A program made the position numbers and the translations under genes. A stretch of DNA of 64,000 nucleotides, from assembly GCA_014871385.1 (NCBI GenBank), contig CM026424.1, forward strand, positions 4,134,582 through 4,198,581, read 5' to 3'. The notes below the pieces were generated by a model. It saw only the letters and a list, made by a program, of their open reading frames with translations. It searched no databases and was not told the origin of the DNA. Source of the DNA: Ceratodon purpureus (Eukaryota; Streptophyta; Bryopsida; Pseudoditrichales; Ditrichaceae). Position 1 is the stretch's first letter. Every line of letters starts with the position of its first letter. Shown one piece after another: positions 20,860 through 30,600 of this stretch.

Positions 20860-22923
20860 ATGCCCGCCACAAAATACACTAAAGATTGCATCCACAAAGC
20901 TGTATCAAAATATCGACAACTGTACGAAAAAAGCCCCAAAAAAGTAAATCGAAAAGTCTTCAAAAACTCTGAAACTTCACCTCTTGACTCTATAATGGAT
21001 AGACAAAACCACATCTTAACTAGTCCGGAAGATATTGCTCAAGAAATTTTCATCCAACAGTCCATTATTAACCGGCCAACAGTCCCCACATGTCACTATC
21101 AAACTACACATCCTCCACAATGCACATGTAGCGTCAGACAATATCCATGGCATGACTTGGATGGATTCATAATTGATCAACGCGGAGAACCACAAATCCC
21201 CCTACACACATATTTTGATCAAGAAACTTATGATTTATGCCTCAAAAACCTAGGAAATAACAAAGCCCCAGGCCCAGACAAAATACCTAACTCTATTATG
21301 AAAAATATGCCCCCACGATTCCACAAACTACTATTTCTATTCTTTAAACACTGCTACAAACAAAAACAAATACCTGCAACATGGAAAACCAGTCTAACTG
21401 TCTTATTATATAAAAAAGGTGAACCATCCCAACTTACAAACCATAGACCTATCGCTTTAGCGAACACCATATACAAACTCTTTACTAGCACATTAACCTT
21501 TATCCTTTCCACTTACGGTGAAAGACATCAAATTCTGCATGACAGCCAAGAAGGATTCCGAGCAGAAAGAGGAACATCCAGACAACTTCAACTACTTATT
21601 GCAGCCTTAGAAGATGCAAGATTTACAAATCAAGATATATATATTCTCTACATTGACTTCAAAAATGCTTTTGGCTCCATTGACCATGCAAGACTCTTAG
21701 CCATAATGAAAGATCTCGGATACCCAACAGATGCTATAAACTTGGTAGGAAATATATACTCACAATCCTCTACTATATTTTCTGGAGAACATTTTGGGAA
21801 AACTCTACCTATTCCCATCCAAAGAGGAACAATACAAGGGGATACTCTTAGTCCATATCTATTTATAATATTCTTAGAACCACTTCTCCGATGGTTACAA
21901 CAAGGTGACAATGGATATACCTTTGGTACATCCAAAGTTACAATCTCATCCGCAGCATATGCTGATGATATAGCAGCTATTGCTAACAAATTAGCATCAC
22001 TACAAATACAACTAAACAAATTAGACAAATTCTGCGAATGGGCTGGAATGGATCTTGGTATACCTATATGTGCAGTAACCGGATGCCCAAATAAATCAAA
22101 AATGAACCCCATAGCATTCAAAGCACAAATCCAAGCCACCAATATAAACTACAGAAACCAACCAATACCAGTTTTGGACCAACATGATCCTTATACATAC
22201 CTTGGAATAAACCTAGCACCATCACTTAAATGGAAAACACAAATAAACACCACCACGGCTAAAGTCATCAAACAATGTCAAGCCTTAGTGGCTTGTCCAG
22301 CCACTATGAAACAAAAAATTAATATGGCCGATACAGTCATACGTGCCGGGATTGCATACAGCTTCTACGCAGTACCATACTCTATGCCAGCCATTAGAAA
22401 AATTGACAAAAAGATCATAGCACTCCACAAAACAATATGTGGACTACCAAAAAGTACATCTAATATAGCTACACAACTCCCACACGATCTATTCAGAATG
22501 GAAGCCTTTTCGTTAAAAAATGCTTATCTACGATGTATTGGAGAACAATTACAAAATGCTCTCAATGACAAAGGCAGGCTCGGTAAAATTTACTTTGGCT
22601 TACTACAATTCATACTTGTAAAATTTGGAGGCTCCGAAGAAATAGAGCGCATCAAATATCAAGATTGTGTGAGATCCCCTATCACTAGAACATTGTTTTT
22701 ACTTAAACATGAAGCCGGAGTCCACCTTAAAAGCACTATAGGAAATTTTCTATTAAATCCATCCCCACTCGAAACCGCATGGATGCAAGAAGCACAACAC
22801 CTACATGGCCTAAATCCCAAAACTTCTCTCAAACTACTACAAAAACTACTATTACATAATATAATAAATTTAGAACAAATAACCATGCCTAACGGGACCA
22901 CCCTAATGAACCCAGAAGAATAA
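20860..22923 (+). CDS. LINE reverse transcriptase (upstream part of broken polyprotein)
   Basis: The first ATG in frame is 20860 (MPATKYTKDC). Reverse transcriptase landmarks occur in order: NKAPGPDKIPNSIM, the conserved NHRPIALANTIYKLF, IDFKNAFGSIDH, RGTIQGDTLSPYLF and the catalytic YADD box (SSAAYADDIAAIANK, near 21950-21995). The enzyme copies element RNA at a nicked target. The frame ends EE at TAA 22921-22923, and the same frame stays open immediately after it, so this stop looks like a nonsense change or a readthrough site rather than a true ORF end. Confidence 0.9.
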   Translation: MPATKYTKDCIHKAVSKYRQLYEKSPKKVNRKVFKNSETSPLDSIMDRQNHILTSPEDIAQEIFIQQSIINRPTVPTCHYQTTHPPQCTCSVRQYPWHDLDGFIIDQRGEPQIPLHTYFDQETYDLCLKNLGNNKAPGPDKIPNSIMKNMPPRFHKLLFLFFKHCYKQKQIPATWKTSLTVLLYKKGEPSQLTNHRPIALANTIYKLFTSTLTFILSTYGERHQILHDSQEGFRAERGTSRQLQLLIAALEDARFTNQDIYILYIDFKNAFGSIDHARLLAIMKDLGYPTDAINLVGNIYSQSSTIFSGEHFGKTLPIPIQRGTIQGDTLSPYLFIIFLEPLLRWLQQGDNGYTFGTSKVTISSAAYADDIAAIANKLASLQIQLNKLDKFCEWAGMDLGIPICAVTGCPNKSKMNPIAFKAQIQATNINYRNQPIPVLDQHDPYTYLGINLAPSLKWKTQINTTTAKVIKQCQALVACPATMKQKINMADTVIRAGIAYSFYAVPYSMPAIRKIDKKIIALHKTICGLPKSTSNIATQLPHDLFRMEAFSLKNAYLRCIGEQLQNALNDKGRLGKIYFGLLQFILVKFGGSEEIERIKYQDCVRSPITRTLFLLKHEAGVHLKSTIGNFLLNPSPLETAWMQEAQHLHGLNPKTSLKLLQKLLLHNIINLEQITMPNGTTLMNPEE

Positions 22924-25900
22924 AAAATATACCACTCCAACCCCACAAAACTCATAAAAAGTGCGCTAAATATTGCCAGTCAATTATTTTGTAAACCCAC
23001 TTGCCATCAAAGATGCCAAATACCATGTAGATTCCGATACCACTCCCCCCCAAGAACCCTAAAAAATGATTACATATTATTAAACCACAACATTCTACCA
23101 CAACAATTGAACCCCCCAATACACCCCCCCAACCCTCCTATTCCCGAACTTCCTCCTCCTCCCAACAATATGCTTAAATATCCAAGACAATTCCCCATAC
23201 ACACAATATTAAACCACAAACAAAATAAAATCAAATATCCAAATGGAATAAACTATAAAGATACAACATATTTATGCCAATGGACCACGCCAAATAATAA
23301 TACATACAACAAATGGCGAAGCCAAAGAGAACTTTTTCCGTGGAGCGACATTAACACCTGCCTCCACAATACTGAATTACTTACACAATACTACACTAAA
23401 CAACAACATAAACATTTTTCAAACATCATCGAAAAGCACTTCTCCATAGAACAACAAAAAGATACAAGATACGTTACTCCGGCCACAATTATCCCATTGG
23501 CACATGTCTCCATTAATGAATGCAACCCAGAAAATGACATCGAAACAGACTCGAACATTATCCAAACACAACATGACGTTGCACACATATACGAAGATAA
23601 TGGCCGACACCTCATCACCATTCCGAAAACTAGACTACTATGGCTATGGAAACAATATCAACATGCAAAAAACACTCCACATGGCCTTGAGCCATCCACC
23701 CAATCATTTGAAACTGAAATTGTCTGGCTATATCAAAGATATAAATACCGTATCCCAAAAAATGATCCACTTAAATGTGCTCAATACACAATACCAACTG
23801 AAATACTAGATTTTCTAATATCAACATTCAACATCCACCAATCTTACTTTTCATCACCAGTTACATGCCCTATACAATTTACACAATTTTACTCACCATT
23901 CTCACGAGATATAATATTTGGCTCCCTAGGGAAAGCATTTGATCACAAATGGAAAGGAATTGGTTACGCTCACCCCCACAATGAAACCGACATACAACAA
24001 GCCATTCATTGGGCCCGCCTTGCGGCAAAAAATGACCCAAACAATATCACCATACTCATCTCTCCCGATACTAACTGGTACCAAAACTCCAACCCCTACA
24101 CTGGTCCATTCCCAGACACACATATTATTGCCCATTTTGCTGCAGACACCATTACATATGACGAGCCAACAATTCCCCCCGAACTTAAACTCGAAAGAAA
24201 AGAACTTTCTACGCTCCGAATATTATGTATCCATCACCAAAACAACAGTATCGGTACGCACGAGCAAATAAATCAACTTGTTCAGACAATTAACAATCTC
24301 CAAATATTACAAACTCACACACAAATTGCATCTCCGACCCCCTTAAACACTCATGTCAATCCCAATAAAAAATGGTCCAAATCATATTATCCAAACACCC
24401 CCGCAAATAACTCAACACCTATCCCACAAATACCAAATTACCAAACAAATCTACCACTAAAATTCCACCCCCAATTCAGTTATTACACAGATGGATCATT
24501 CAAACCCCCAAAAGAAATGAGCAACGGTAAATGGAGAAGAGAAAAAGCCGGATACGGTATTTACAGCCCCAAAGGCCTCAATATCCCCAAAAGACTCCAT
24601 GGACACCAAAATATACTCCGTGCCGAAATGATGGCAGTACACAAAACACTCAGAATTATTAACACACAATTCCCCAACGAACCAGCATACATATTTACCG
24701 ACTGTCTAAATGTACTATACTTACTTAATACACAAATAAAACACCCCACACTACATAATAGTCACCCCGATCAAACCACACTTGCCTCCATAGTAGAACT
24801 ACTCCAACAAAGAACACAACCAATTTCACTATACAAAGTTAGAGCACACATCAACATTGACGGTAACGAAGAGGCAGATTATTTAGCAAAGCAAGGTCTA
24901 AAACTAGCACACAGAAAAGCCCTACACTCGTACGAACATGCCCATGCCACTCCGTTCTACTTCCAAAAAGATAACTGGCCTTCAAAAAACGATGTTCTAG
25001 ACAAAGGACCAGTTAGAACTCTAGAAAAACAAATCAAAAAATATGACAGAGAAAACAATCTAGAAAACATGGCCATACAAACCCCCAACATTTGCAAATG
25101 GACGGAAAATGTAGACATAGACAATGTACTTTCTAACGAATTTTGGGAAAATCCAGCCATTACTGACAAGCAAAAATCATGCCTCATAAAATTCCGCACG
25201 GGAACTTACATGGGCCAAGCTAGAAAACAAATGTTCTTCGGAAGAGAAAGATTTCCATCCATCACATGTCCCATTTGCAATTCACGTGAACCGGATACAT
25301 GGCTACATGTATTACTCACATGCCAACAACAACATATACACTCCCTCCGAGTCAAAAGACACAACAAAGCAGTATGGGAAATTAGAAAACTACTAGTCTC
25401 ATCCGAAAAATCTCGTTGTTTTATTCTAATGAATGCGGGCACCTTCAATGATAAACCCCCAGAAAATACCGTTCCCAATTGGTTACTTCCATGCACATGT
25501 GGCACTCAAAGATGTCATTGTAACTCTAGATTTAGACCAGACATTCTTTGCGTTAAAGGTTTGCCGTACCAAAACGACCCCCCTACAGAAATAAACCCCA
25601 ATCTTACCATACAATTCATTGAATTCACATACTGCAATGACAGATTCTCACCAGAAACATTTTTAGCTAAAACCAACAAATACAACCCACTAATTGCCAG
25701 TCTTACCGCTAGAGGATGGAAAGTCGACCCCCTCATTGTCATCACAGCAGGCGCTAGAGCTACCACACACATTCCTTCAATGAAACTACTTGCAGACAAT
25801 TTCAAAATACCATGGCTTACCATCAAAAACACCTTTAAAAACATAAACACTATTGCCATACAATATGCCATGTCTATACTTCTCCACAAAAGAAGAATAG

Positions 25901-25941
25901 AAAACCACCAACCATTACCCGAGACATTAGATCCCCCATAG
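22924..25941 (+). CDS. LINE RNase H, zinc knuckle and restriction-like endonuclease (downstream part)
   Basis: It is in the same frame as the RT. The bases after the stop encode a Cys cluster (CKPTCHQRCQIPCRFRYH) and then a long Asn/Pro/His-rich linker. RNase H follows, with YTDGSF, RAEMMAVHKTL, FTDCLNVLYLL and GNEEADYLAKQGL supplying the expected acidic residues. Next is a CPICNSREPDTWLHVLLTC zinc finger of the LINE type. The last 180 residues carry RPDILCVKG, IQFIEFTYCND and KTNKYNPLIASLTARGW, which fit the PD-(D/E)xK restriction-like endonuclease of early-branching LINEs. RNase H together with this endonuclease suggests a Dualen-like or new clade. No ATG lies near the start, consistent with one polyprotein. 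Confidence 0.85.
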   Translation, partial: KIYHSNPTKLIKSALNIASQLFCKPTCHQRCQIPCRFRYHSPPRTLKNDYILLNHNILPQQLNPPIHPPNPPIPELPPPPNNMLKYPRQFPIHTILNHKQNKIKYPNGINYKDTTYLCQWTTPNNNTYNKWRSQRELFPWSDINTCLHNTELLTQYYTKQQHKHFSNIIEKHFSIEQQKDTRYVTPATIIPLAHVSINECNPENDIETDSNIIQTQHDVAHIYEDNGRHLITIPKTRLLWLWKQYQHAKNTPHGLEPSTQSFETEIVWLYQRYKYRIPKNDPLKCAQYTIPTEILDFLISTFNIHQSYFSSPVTCPIQFTQFYSPFSRDIIFGSLGKAFDHKWKGIGYAHPHNETDIQQAIHWARLAAKNDPNNITILISPDTNWYQNSNPYTGPFPDTHIIAHFAADTITYDEPTIPPELKLERKELSTLRILCIHHQNNSIGTHEQINQLVQTINNLQILQTHTQIASPTPLNTHVNPNKKWSKSYYPNTPANNSTPIPQIPNYQTNLPLKFHPQFSYYTDGSFKPPKEMSNGKWRREKAGYGIYSPKGLNIPKRLHGHQNILRAEMMAVHKTLRIINTQFPNEPAYIFTDCLNVLYLLNTQIKHPTLHNSHPDQTTLASIVELLQQRTQPISLYKVRAHINIDGNEEADYLAKQGLKLAHRKALHSYEHAHATPFYFQKDNWPSKNDVLDKGPVRTLEKQIKKYDRENNLENMAIQTPNICKWTENVDIDNVLSNEFWENPAITDKQKSCLIKFRTGTYMGQARKQMFFGRERFPSITCPICNSREPDTWLHVLLTCQQQHIHSLRVKRHNKAVWEIRKLLVSSEKSRCFILMNAGTFNDKPPENTVPNWLLPCTCGTQRCHCNSRFRPDILCVKGLPYQNDPPTEINPNLTIQFIEFTYCNDRFSPETFLAKTNKYNPLIASLTARGWKVDPLIVITAGARATTHIPSMKLLADNFKIPWLTIKNTFKNINTIAIQYAMSILLHKRRIENHQPLPETLDPP

Positions 25942-25989
25942 TCAAAGAAAACCCCTAAATATAATCAAAAAAAAAAAAATTCTTAGTAG

Positions 25990-26240
25990 CTAGAGCTACT
26001 TTATTTGAATTGATAGCATACGGGTGTCAAGTCTCTTGTCAACTTCTCACAGAGGGGGCTGTTGGTTGGAACAACTCTCTACTGCCTGCAATTGCTCACT
26101 CAGCAGTACCAAGCCACTTCATCCCCCACATCCACTCAAACGAGTCCATCAGGGTTCGAACCCGGACCAGATTAATGAGACAAACGCTCACCTCCAACCA
26201 ACAAATGAGCTCGTGGCTTGGTGTCCAAAACTGAAATCAA
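25990..26240 (-). repeat. tRNA-derived SINE-like sequence, inverted to the LINE
   Basis: On the minus strand an A-box-like GAGCTCATTTGTTGGT and a B-box (GTCCGGGTTCGAACCC) sit at tRNA-like spacing with a GTTTGTCTCATTAATC anticodon-arm-like middle. The tail reads GACTCGTTTGAGTGGATG and later AGTGGCTTGGTACTGCTG. A related copy lies on the plus strand at 47.5-47.76 kb and is also tail to tail with a LINE 3' end. Confidence 0.65.
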
Positions 26241-26453
26241 ATGAATCTTGAGTTGATAATCACTACTATTACTGGCTACTTGTTACTAGTTACTGGTTAC
26301 TAGCTACTTTGTGACTAAAGTGTCTACTCTCGAAAGGGGGGAGTAGATCTTTACTTCCATACCTTTGTCCTGTGGGCATTGGCTTGGGGGTGGATCGAAC
26401 AGACACTTAATTCACTTCGGTCTCCTCCGGAGACCGTAGTTTCTCTCTCTCTC

Positions 26454-26938
26454 TTAGGGCCCCTTTTCACTAGAGGCAGAGGCCGTCATACAAGAAATTT
26501 CAGCCAATCACATGCGTAGGAATTGAGAGGAGGAAGAAATGCCACTTTACACCTAAAATTTCAGTCCAAGGGACAAGAGAAGGAAAAAATGACATGGACA
26601 GTACTTTTGTCCTTGGTGGCAACAAAAAGGTATATTTTTGAAGACCCTCGGATTTTTAGTCAGGCCCACCTAAAGAGGTTGGCCTTACTAAAAATTCGGG
26701 GGACCACATGGCCAAAATTCTCATAGCTAGTCATTTTCATTTTTTTAATAATTTTTCATAAGGTTCCTACATTAGAAAATGTATTAAAAATTTCAGCCCA
26801 TGTTTGTAGGCCCCTTCTCACTTTACACTATATCCAAAGGACGTCAAATTTAGAGTTGGTCTTTTCAAGAATGGGCCGTGGCCCTTAGCTAATTTTCTCC
26901 AGGTCTTCTCGTTCGTTTCTAGTGTAAAGCGGGCCTTA
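26454..26938. mobile_element. Tourist/PIF-Harbinger-like MITE
   Basis: Terminal inverted repeats GGGCCCCTTTTCACTAG (26457-26473) and the complement of CTAGTGTAAAGCGGGCC (26919-26935) match at 14 of 17 positions. They are flanked by TTA on both sides (26454-26456, 26936-26938), the TWA target duplication of PIF/Harbinger elements. The interior is 445 bp without a coding frame and has repeated AATTTCAG segments. Confidence 0.8.
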
Positions 26939-27044
26939 CAATAGCTTCTACACGTGATTCACTATTCAAGCTCATGTTGTCAGCTATAATTGTTTCAAGT
27001 TCGTCTTCTTCTATAATTGTTTCAAGTTCGTCTTCTTCTAGGGG

Positions 27045-27300
27045 CCTATATCAACTTCGTCGCTGAAGCTGGGTCTTTGCTGCTCAGGATCACCATGCCA
27101 CTGTTGTTCAATAAGCGTCTTCAAATCTCGATTTAGGACAGAATGCAGTGTCAGCCAACTGAGACTTGAAACTTGAAAGCACCCTGTCACGTAAAAGAGG
27201 ATGCTGTAGCCGAAAGGCCAGCATCGATTAAAAGTTGCACTGTACTGGTAATAATTAATAGTGTAATTCTGGGACTTGGATTGCGACCCTGAATCCCGTC
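27045..27300 (-). pseudogene. Detached kinase C-lobe remnant
   Basis: The minus-strand frame encodes CWPFGYSILFYVTG and then LNRDLKTLIEQQW and DPEQQRPSF. These align with DVFSFGMLCYEILTG, LNSDLKSLIENCL and DPHRRPSF of the kinase exon in the downstream copy. They lie beyond the stop codon of the upstream copy (27625), separated from it by about 300 bp. So the upstream gene's C-lobe has been cut off and is decaying. Confidence 0.65.
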
Positions 27301-27624
27301 TCTCAAAGGCTCTCCCACGTAACGTCACCATGTTCACGCCTAGAAAAAGGCTTCAAATCGAATCCTAGCAGGACTCTCAAGAACTCGCAATGAAGCATAT
27401 TGCCTAGAATATCGTTCCATGGCATTTCTATGCTCTAACAAACCTGATATTTAAACCGGGAGTCCGAGTATGTAAAGCGGAGACACACTATCCACCATTT
27501 GGAATCCTAATCCTCTGAGGCCTCTACACCTCTATCGGAGCTCTCTGCAAATCAGAGAATTGATCAAGTTTGTTTGACTATGAATATGGAATTGCCGAGG
27601 TAACCTCGGCAGTGAGTGCGGGGA

Positions 27625-30600
27625 CTACCGGTTTAACCACATATCTGTGTTTATCACTGGCCTATTTTCCACTACATTTATGTGTTCCCATCGCATCTCT
27701 GAGTTCCCATCGCATCTCTGCGTTCCCTTAGCATCTCTGCGTTCCCTTAGCATCTCTGAGTTCCCATCGCATCTCTGCGTTCCCATCGCATCTCTGAGTT
27801 CCATCGCATCTCTGCGTTCCCACGGAACCTGCGTTTCATCGCAATCCTGAGTTCGGCCACCTGCTCTTAGAGCTTCTGGCACCTGAAGAAACAGAGTACT
27901 ACTTATATTTGCATTATATCTTTCGTCAGATTCCCAATCTAAGCACTTCGATTCAGTCAGGCTGGAGTCTGCTGTTTTGAGTTGTGTTGGAATGGAGTCG
28001 GTTTCTGCATGAAGTAGTATATTGGAAGCCTCCAGGTCAGGATGTGCAAATGCACTAGAGTGCACACATATCAAACCCTGTGCAATATGGCGGAGCATGA
28101 TATCCCGGGATTGACGAAGAGGAAAAGGTCCAGAGAGTGGTACTGTAGGGATGTGTTCTGTCAAGCCGGCTTTGTCCATCATGAGAAACTCTTTGACTGT
28201 TACAGAATCAGGATCAAATTGCATAACTCTTGGCCCCCATCCATCCTCCAGACTTGCACATGCTAGATCGCTCTTAGGGCAAAGTCCGTGCATCTCATAG
28301 TCGGGGAACTTGCATACAATCCCATCAGTACGTGAAGAGAAGTATTCTGGCCTCCCTGGCGTCAATGCTCGATCCGCGCCACTAGAATCCGTGATGGCAA
28401 CCTCGTCCCTCCCATCAGTACGTGAAGAGAAGTATTCTGGCCTCCCTGGCGTCAATGCTCGATCCGCGCCACTAGAATCCATGATCGCAACCTCGTCCGT
28501 CCAGGGTAAAAGTCCTTCGAAGGCAGTGTGGATATCGCAGGAATCTCTGGAGTCCGACATAATCGTCTCCGCGTCTTCATAGGTCCTGCCATATATCTTC
28601 TCCCACATATCACAGCTTATGCCGTTCAAATCACTTGGATTTCGAAGACGCTCTGGTGGAGCTGACCAATTCGCCTGGAAATATATGACACCTGCAAGCC
28701 ATACATGGACATTCAGTTAGAGGACTTTAAGGTCCTGGACTATTACTTAAGCGGATGCATCAAGGCACCCAGATGCAGAAGTGCTAGGCGAAGGTGAGAG
28801 AACTGACTAAACTGATCAAAGACGTGGCACTATCGGAAACTATCTTCCAGAGTACTCCTGTCACCCAATTCAAATATTTTGGGTATCTTAGGTCAAGGCA
28901 CGGTCAAATACATCAATACATATAACATTGAAAAAGAAGAAGCAAATTAGTCGTCTTCAATGTGAAGAAGTTTATGTTCTCAAAAGACCATTCGATAGCC
29001 CATTTCAACATTCCATCATCAATTGTCAAATTGCTAACCTGGATTCATAGATGAAGAATCTTCTTTTGAATCATCAGCTGGGGTGGACACGTCAGAAACA
29101 CGCACACTCTCGCTCGAATGCCACTCGTGCCCAGTGAGTAAGTCAAGTCTGAGATTAAAGACAAGAACATCGATTAGAAAGTTAGAATTATCTAAATTCT
29201 CGACCTCCAAAACGATGATACAATGATGTACTTAGGAATACAAAAGCATGACTTATTGAATAAGATATCTCACATAGTCGGCACATTCCCTTGGAGGTCA
29301 ACGTGCTGAGGTCCCTGATTTAATGAGCTATACTGAGTTCTCCCAACCGTTAGCTGGTAAAGAAGCTGATGAAGCAATATCTGAAGTTCCTGGACGTAAT
29401 TGAGGTCGGGGTTGATTACAATAATCGCAAGAACATCCTCCATGGCATCTGAATATTTGGAAAGCATACACTTGGTTAAAGCACGATCAAGTAGTAGAGT
29501 TGACCGATGTCCTTCTGGGTTCAGCTTATAAGCTAAGTCGAAATCTTGTAGTGCTCCCTCAAAGTCCCCAAGCAAGAACTTGATACCTCCTCGAATACTG
29601 CACATCCCACAAACCAGGATTGGTCTAAATAAATCATGATCCCATCTGAGTTGGAAATCACACATCACGTCAAGTCTACAAGTTGATGATGTCACTGGTT
29701 GATAATATCACTAGTCGATAATATCACGGATCCATCATACCTGAGATGAGTACCGGATTGTGGTCCATTGATGTTCTTTGGGCTGTTCATTAGTAAAATG
29801 ACTTCATTCACATCCTCCAGCCCTCTTTGCCAGTATTTGAAGTAAAATTGGTCCCCGATGAATAAATTGGGGAAGTGTGAGAGTTGCGAGTCAGTACATT
29901 CGACAATGCCGGAAACTGATAGCTCCTGGAGATAGTTGAGGACCTTTTTTCTGTTTTCAAGCAACTCGACCACTGAAACACTGCAAGTAAATTGATAAGT
30001 TAGTATGGAACCTGATTGGTCCCGACATTTCTTTTCAAACTGAAAGCTACAGTAGAATACACAAACCATGTGCCTGCTTCGGGTATATCGACTTGTTGCT
30101 CATTGCGGTAGTCACTTACCCCTTCCAGTACTCAGCAAGAAGTTCGAAGTGCGCAAAATTGAAATCCAAATCTGGTCTGCAGTGTTGACAAACCAAATTT
30201 AGAATCATGTCTTAAATATTTTTCAGTAGTGCGCGCGCACTTGCCTTTGAGCTACCGTATTATTTTTGAGGTCTAAAAAAAAATTCATCTCCCTCCAAGA
30301 AAATTTCATCTTCCTTTAAAACAAATATAAATTTCATCTCTCTTCACTTTTGTATTTATACTTATTTTGAAGCTTATTCGTTTCCGTGATAGAACTATTC
30401 TAAAGCTGTTATCGGTAATCGCTTCAAAGTATTAAATCTACTCACAATGGATGACCATGTCACAAGCAAATGGTTGCCTGGTGATGAAAAACAGTTATCG
30501 CACGGTTCGAAAGAAGATTACTTTCTCATGAATTTGAGATTTATATTGTACTGAAATTTGGAATAAAAGAATAGAAATGAAGCCTTCAAAAATTCGGGTA

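Larger units (their letters stand above)
20800..25979 (+). mobile_element. LINE retrotransposon with RT, RNase H and restriction-like endonuclease
   Basis: A single reading frame runs from about 20803 to 25941 and is broken only by one TAA at 22921. A 13-base poly-A tract at 25967-25979 follows, the mark of a LINE 3' end. No apurinic endonuclease lies upstream, because the frame is closed at 20794, so the copy is probably 5'-truncated. Base composition is strongly A- and C-rich on the coding strand, unlike the neighbouring genes. A second, shorter copy of the 3' end occurs at 47.77-48.1 kb on the other strand. Confidence 0.92.

Noticed and set aside
23391-25889. Minus-strand frames inside the LINE
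   Set aside because: They overlap recognisable RNase H and endonuclease coding sequence on the plus strand.
27625-28629. Simple pseudogene call for copy A
   Set aside because: All ten exons join without a stop to 944 residues, so an expressed divergent protein is possible; only the detached C-lobe is called a pseudogene.
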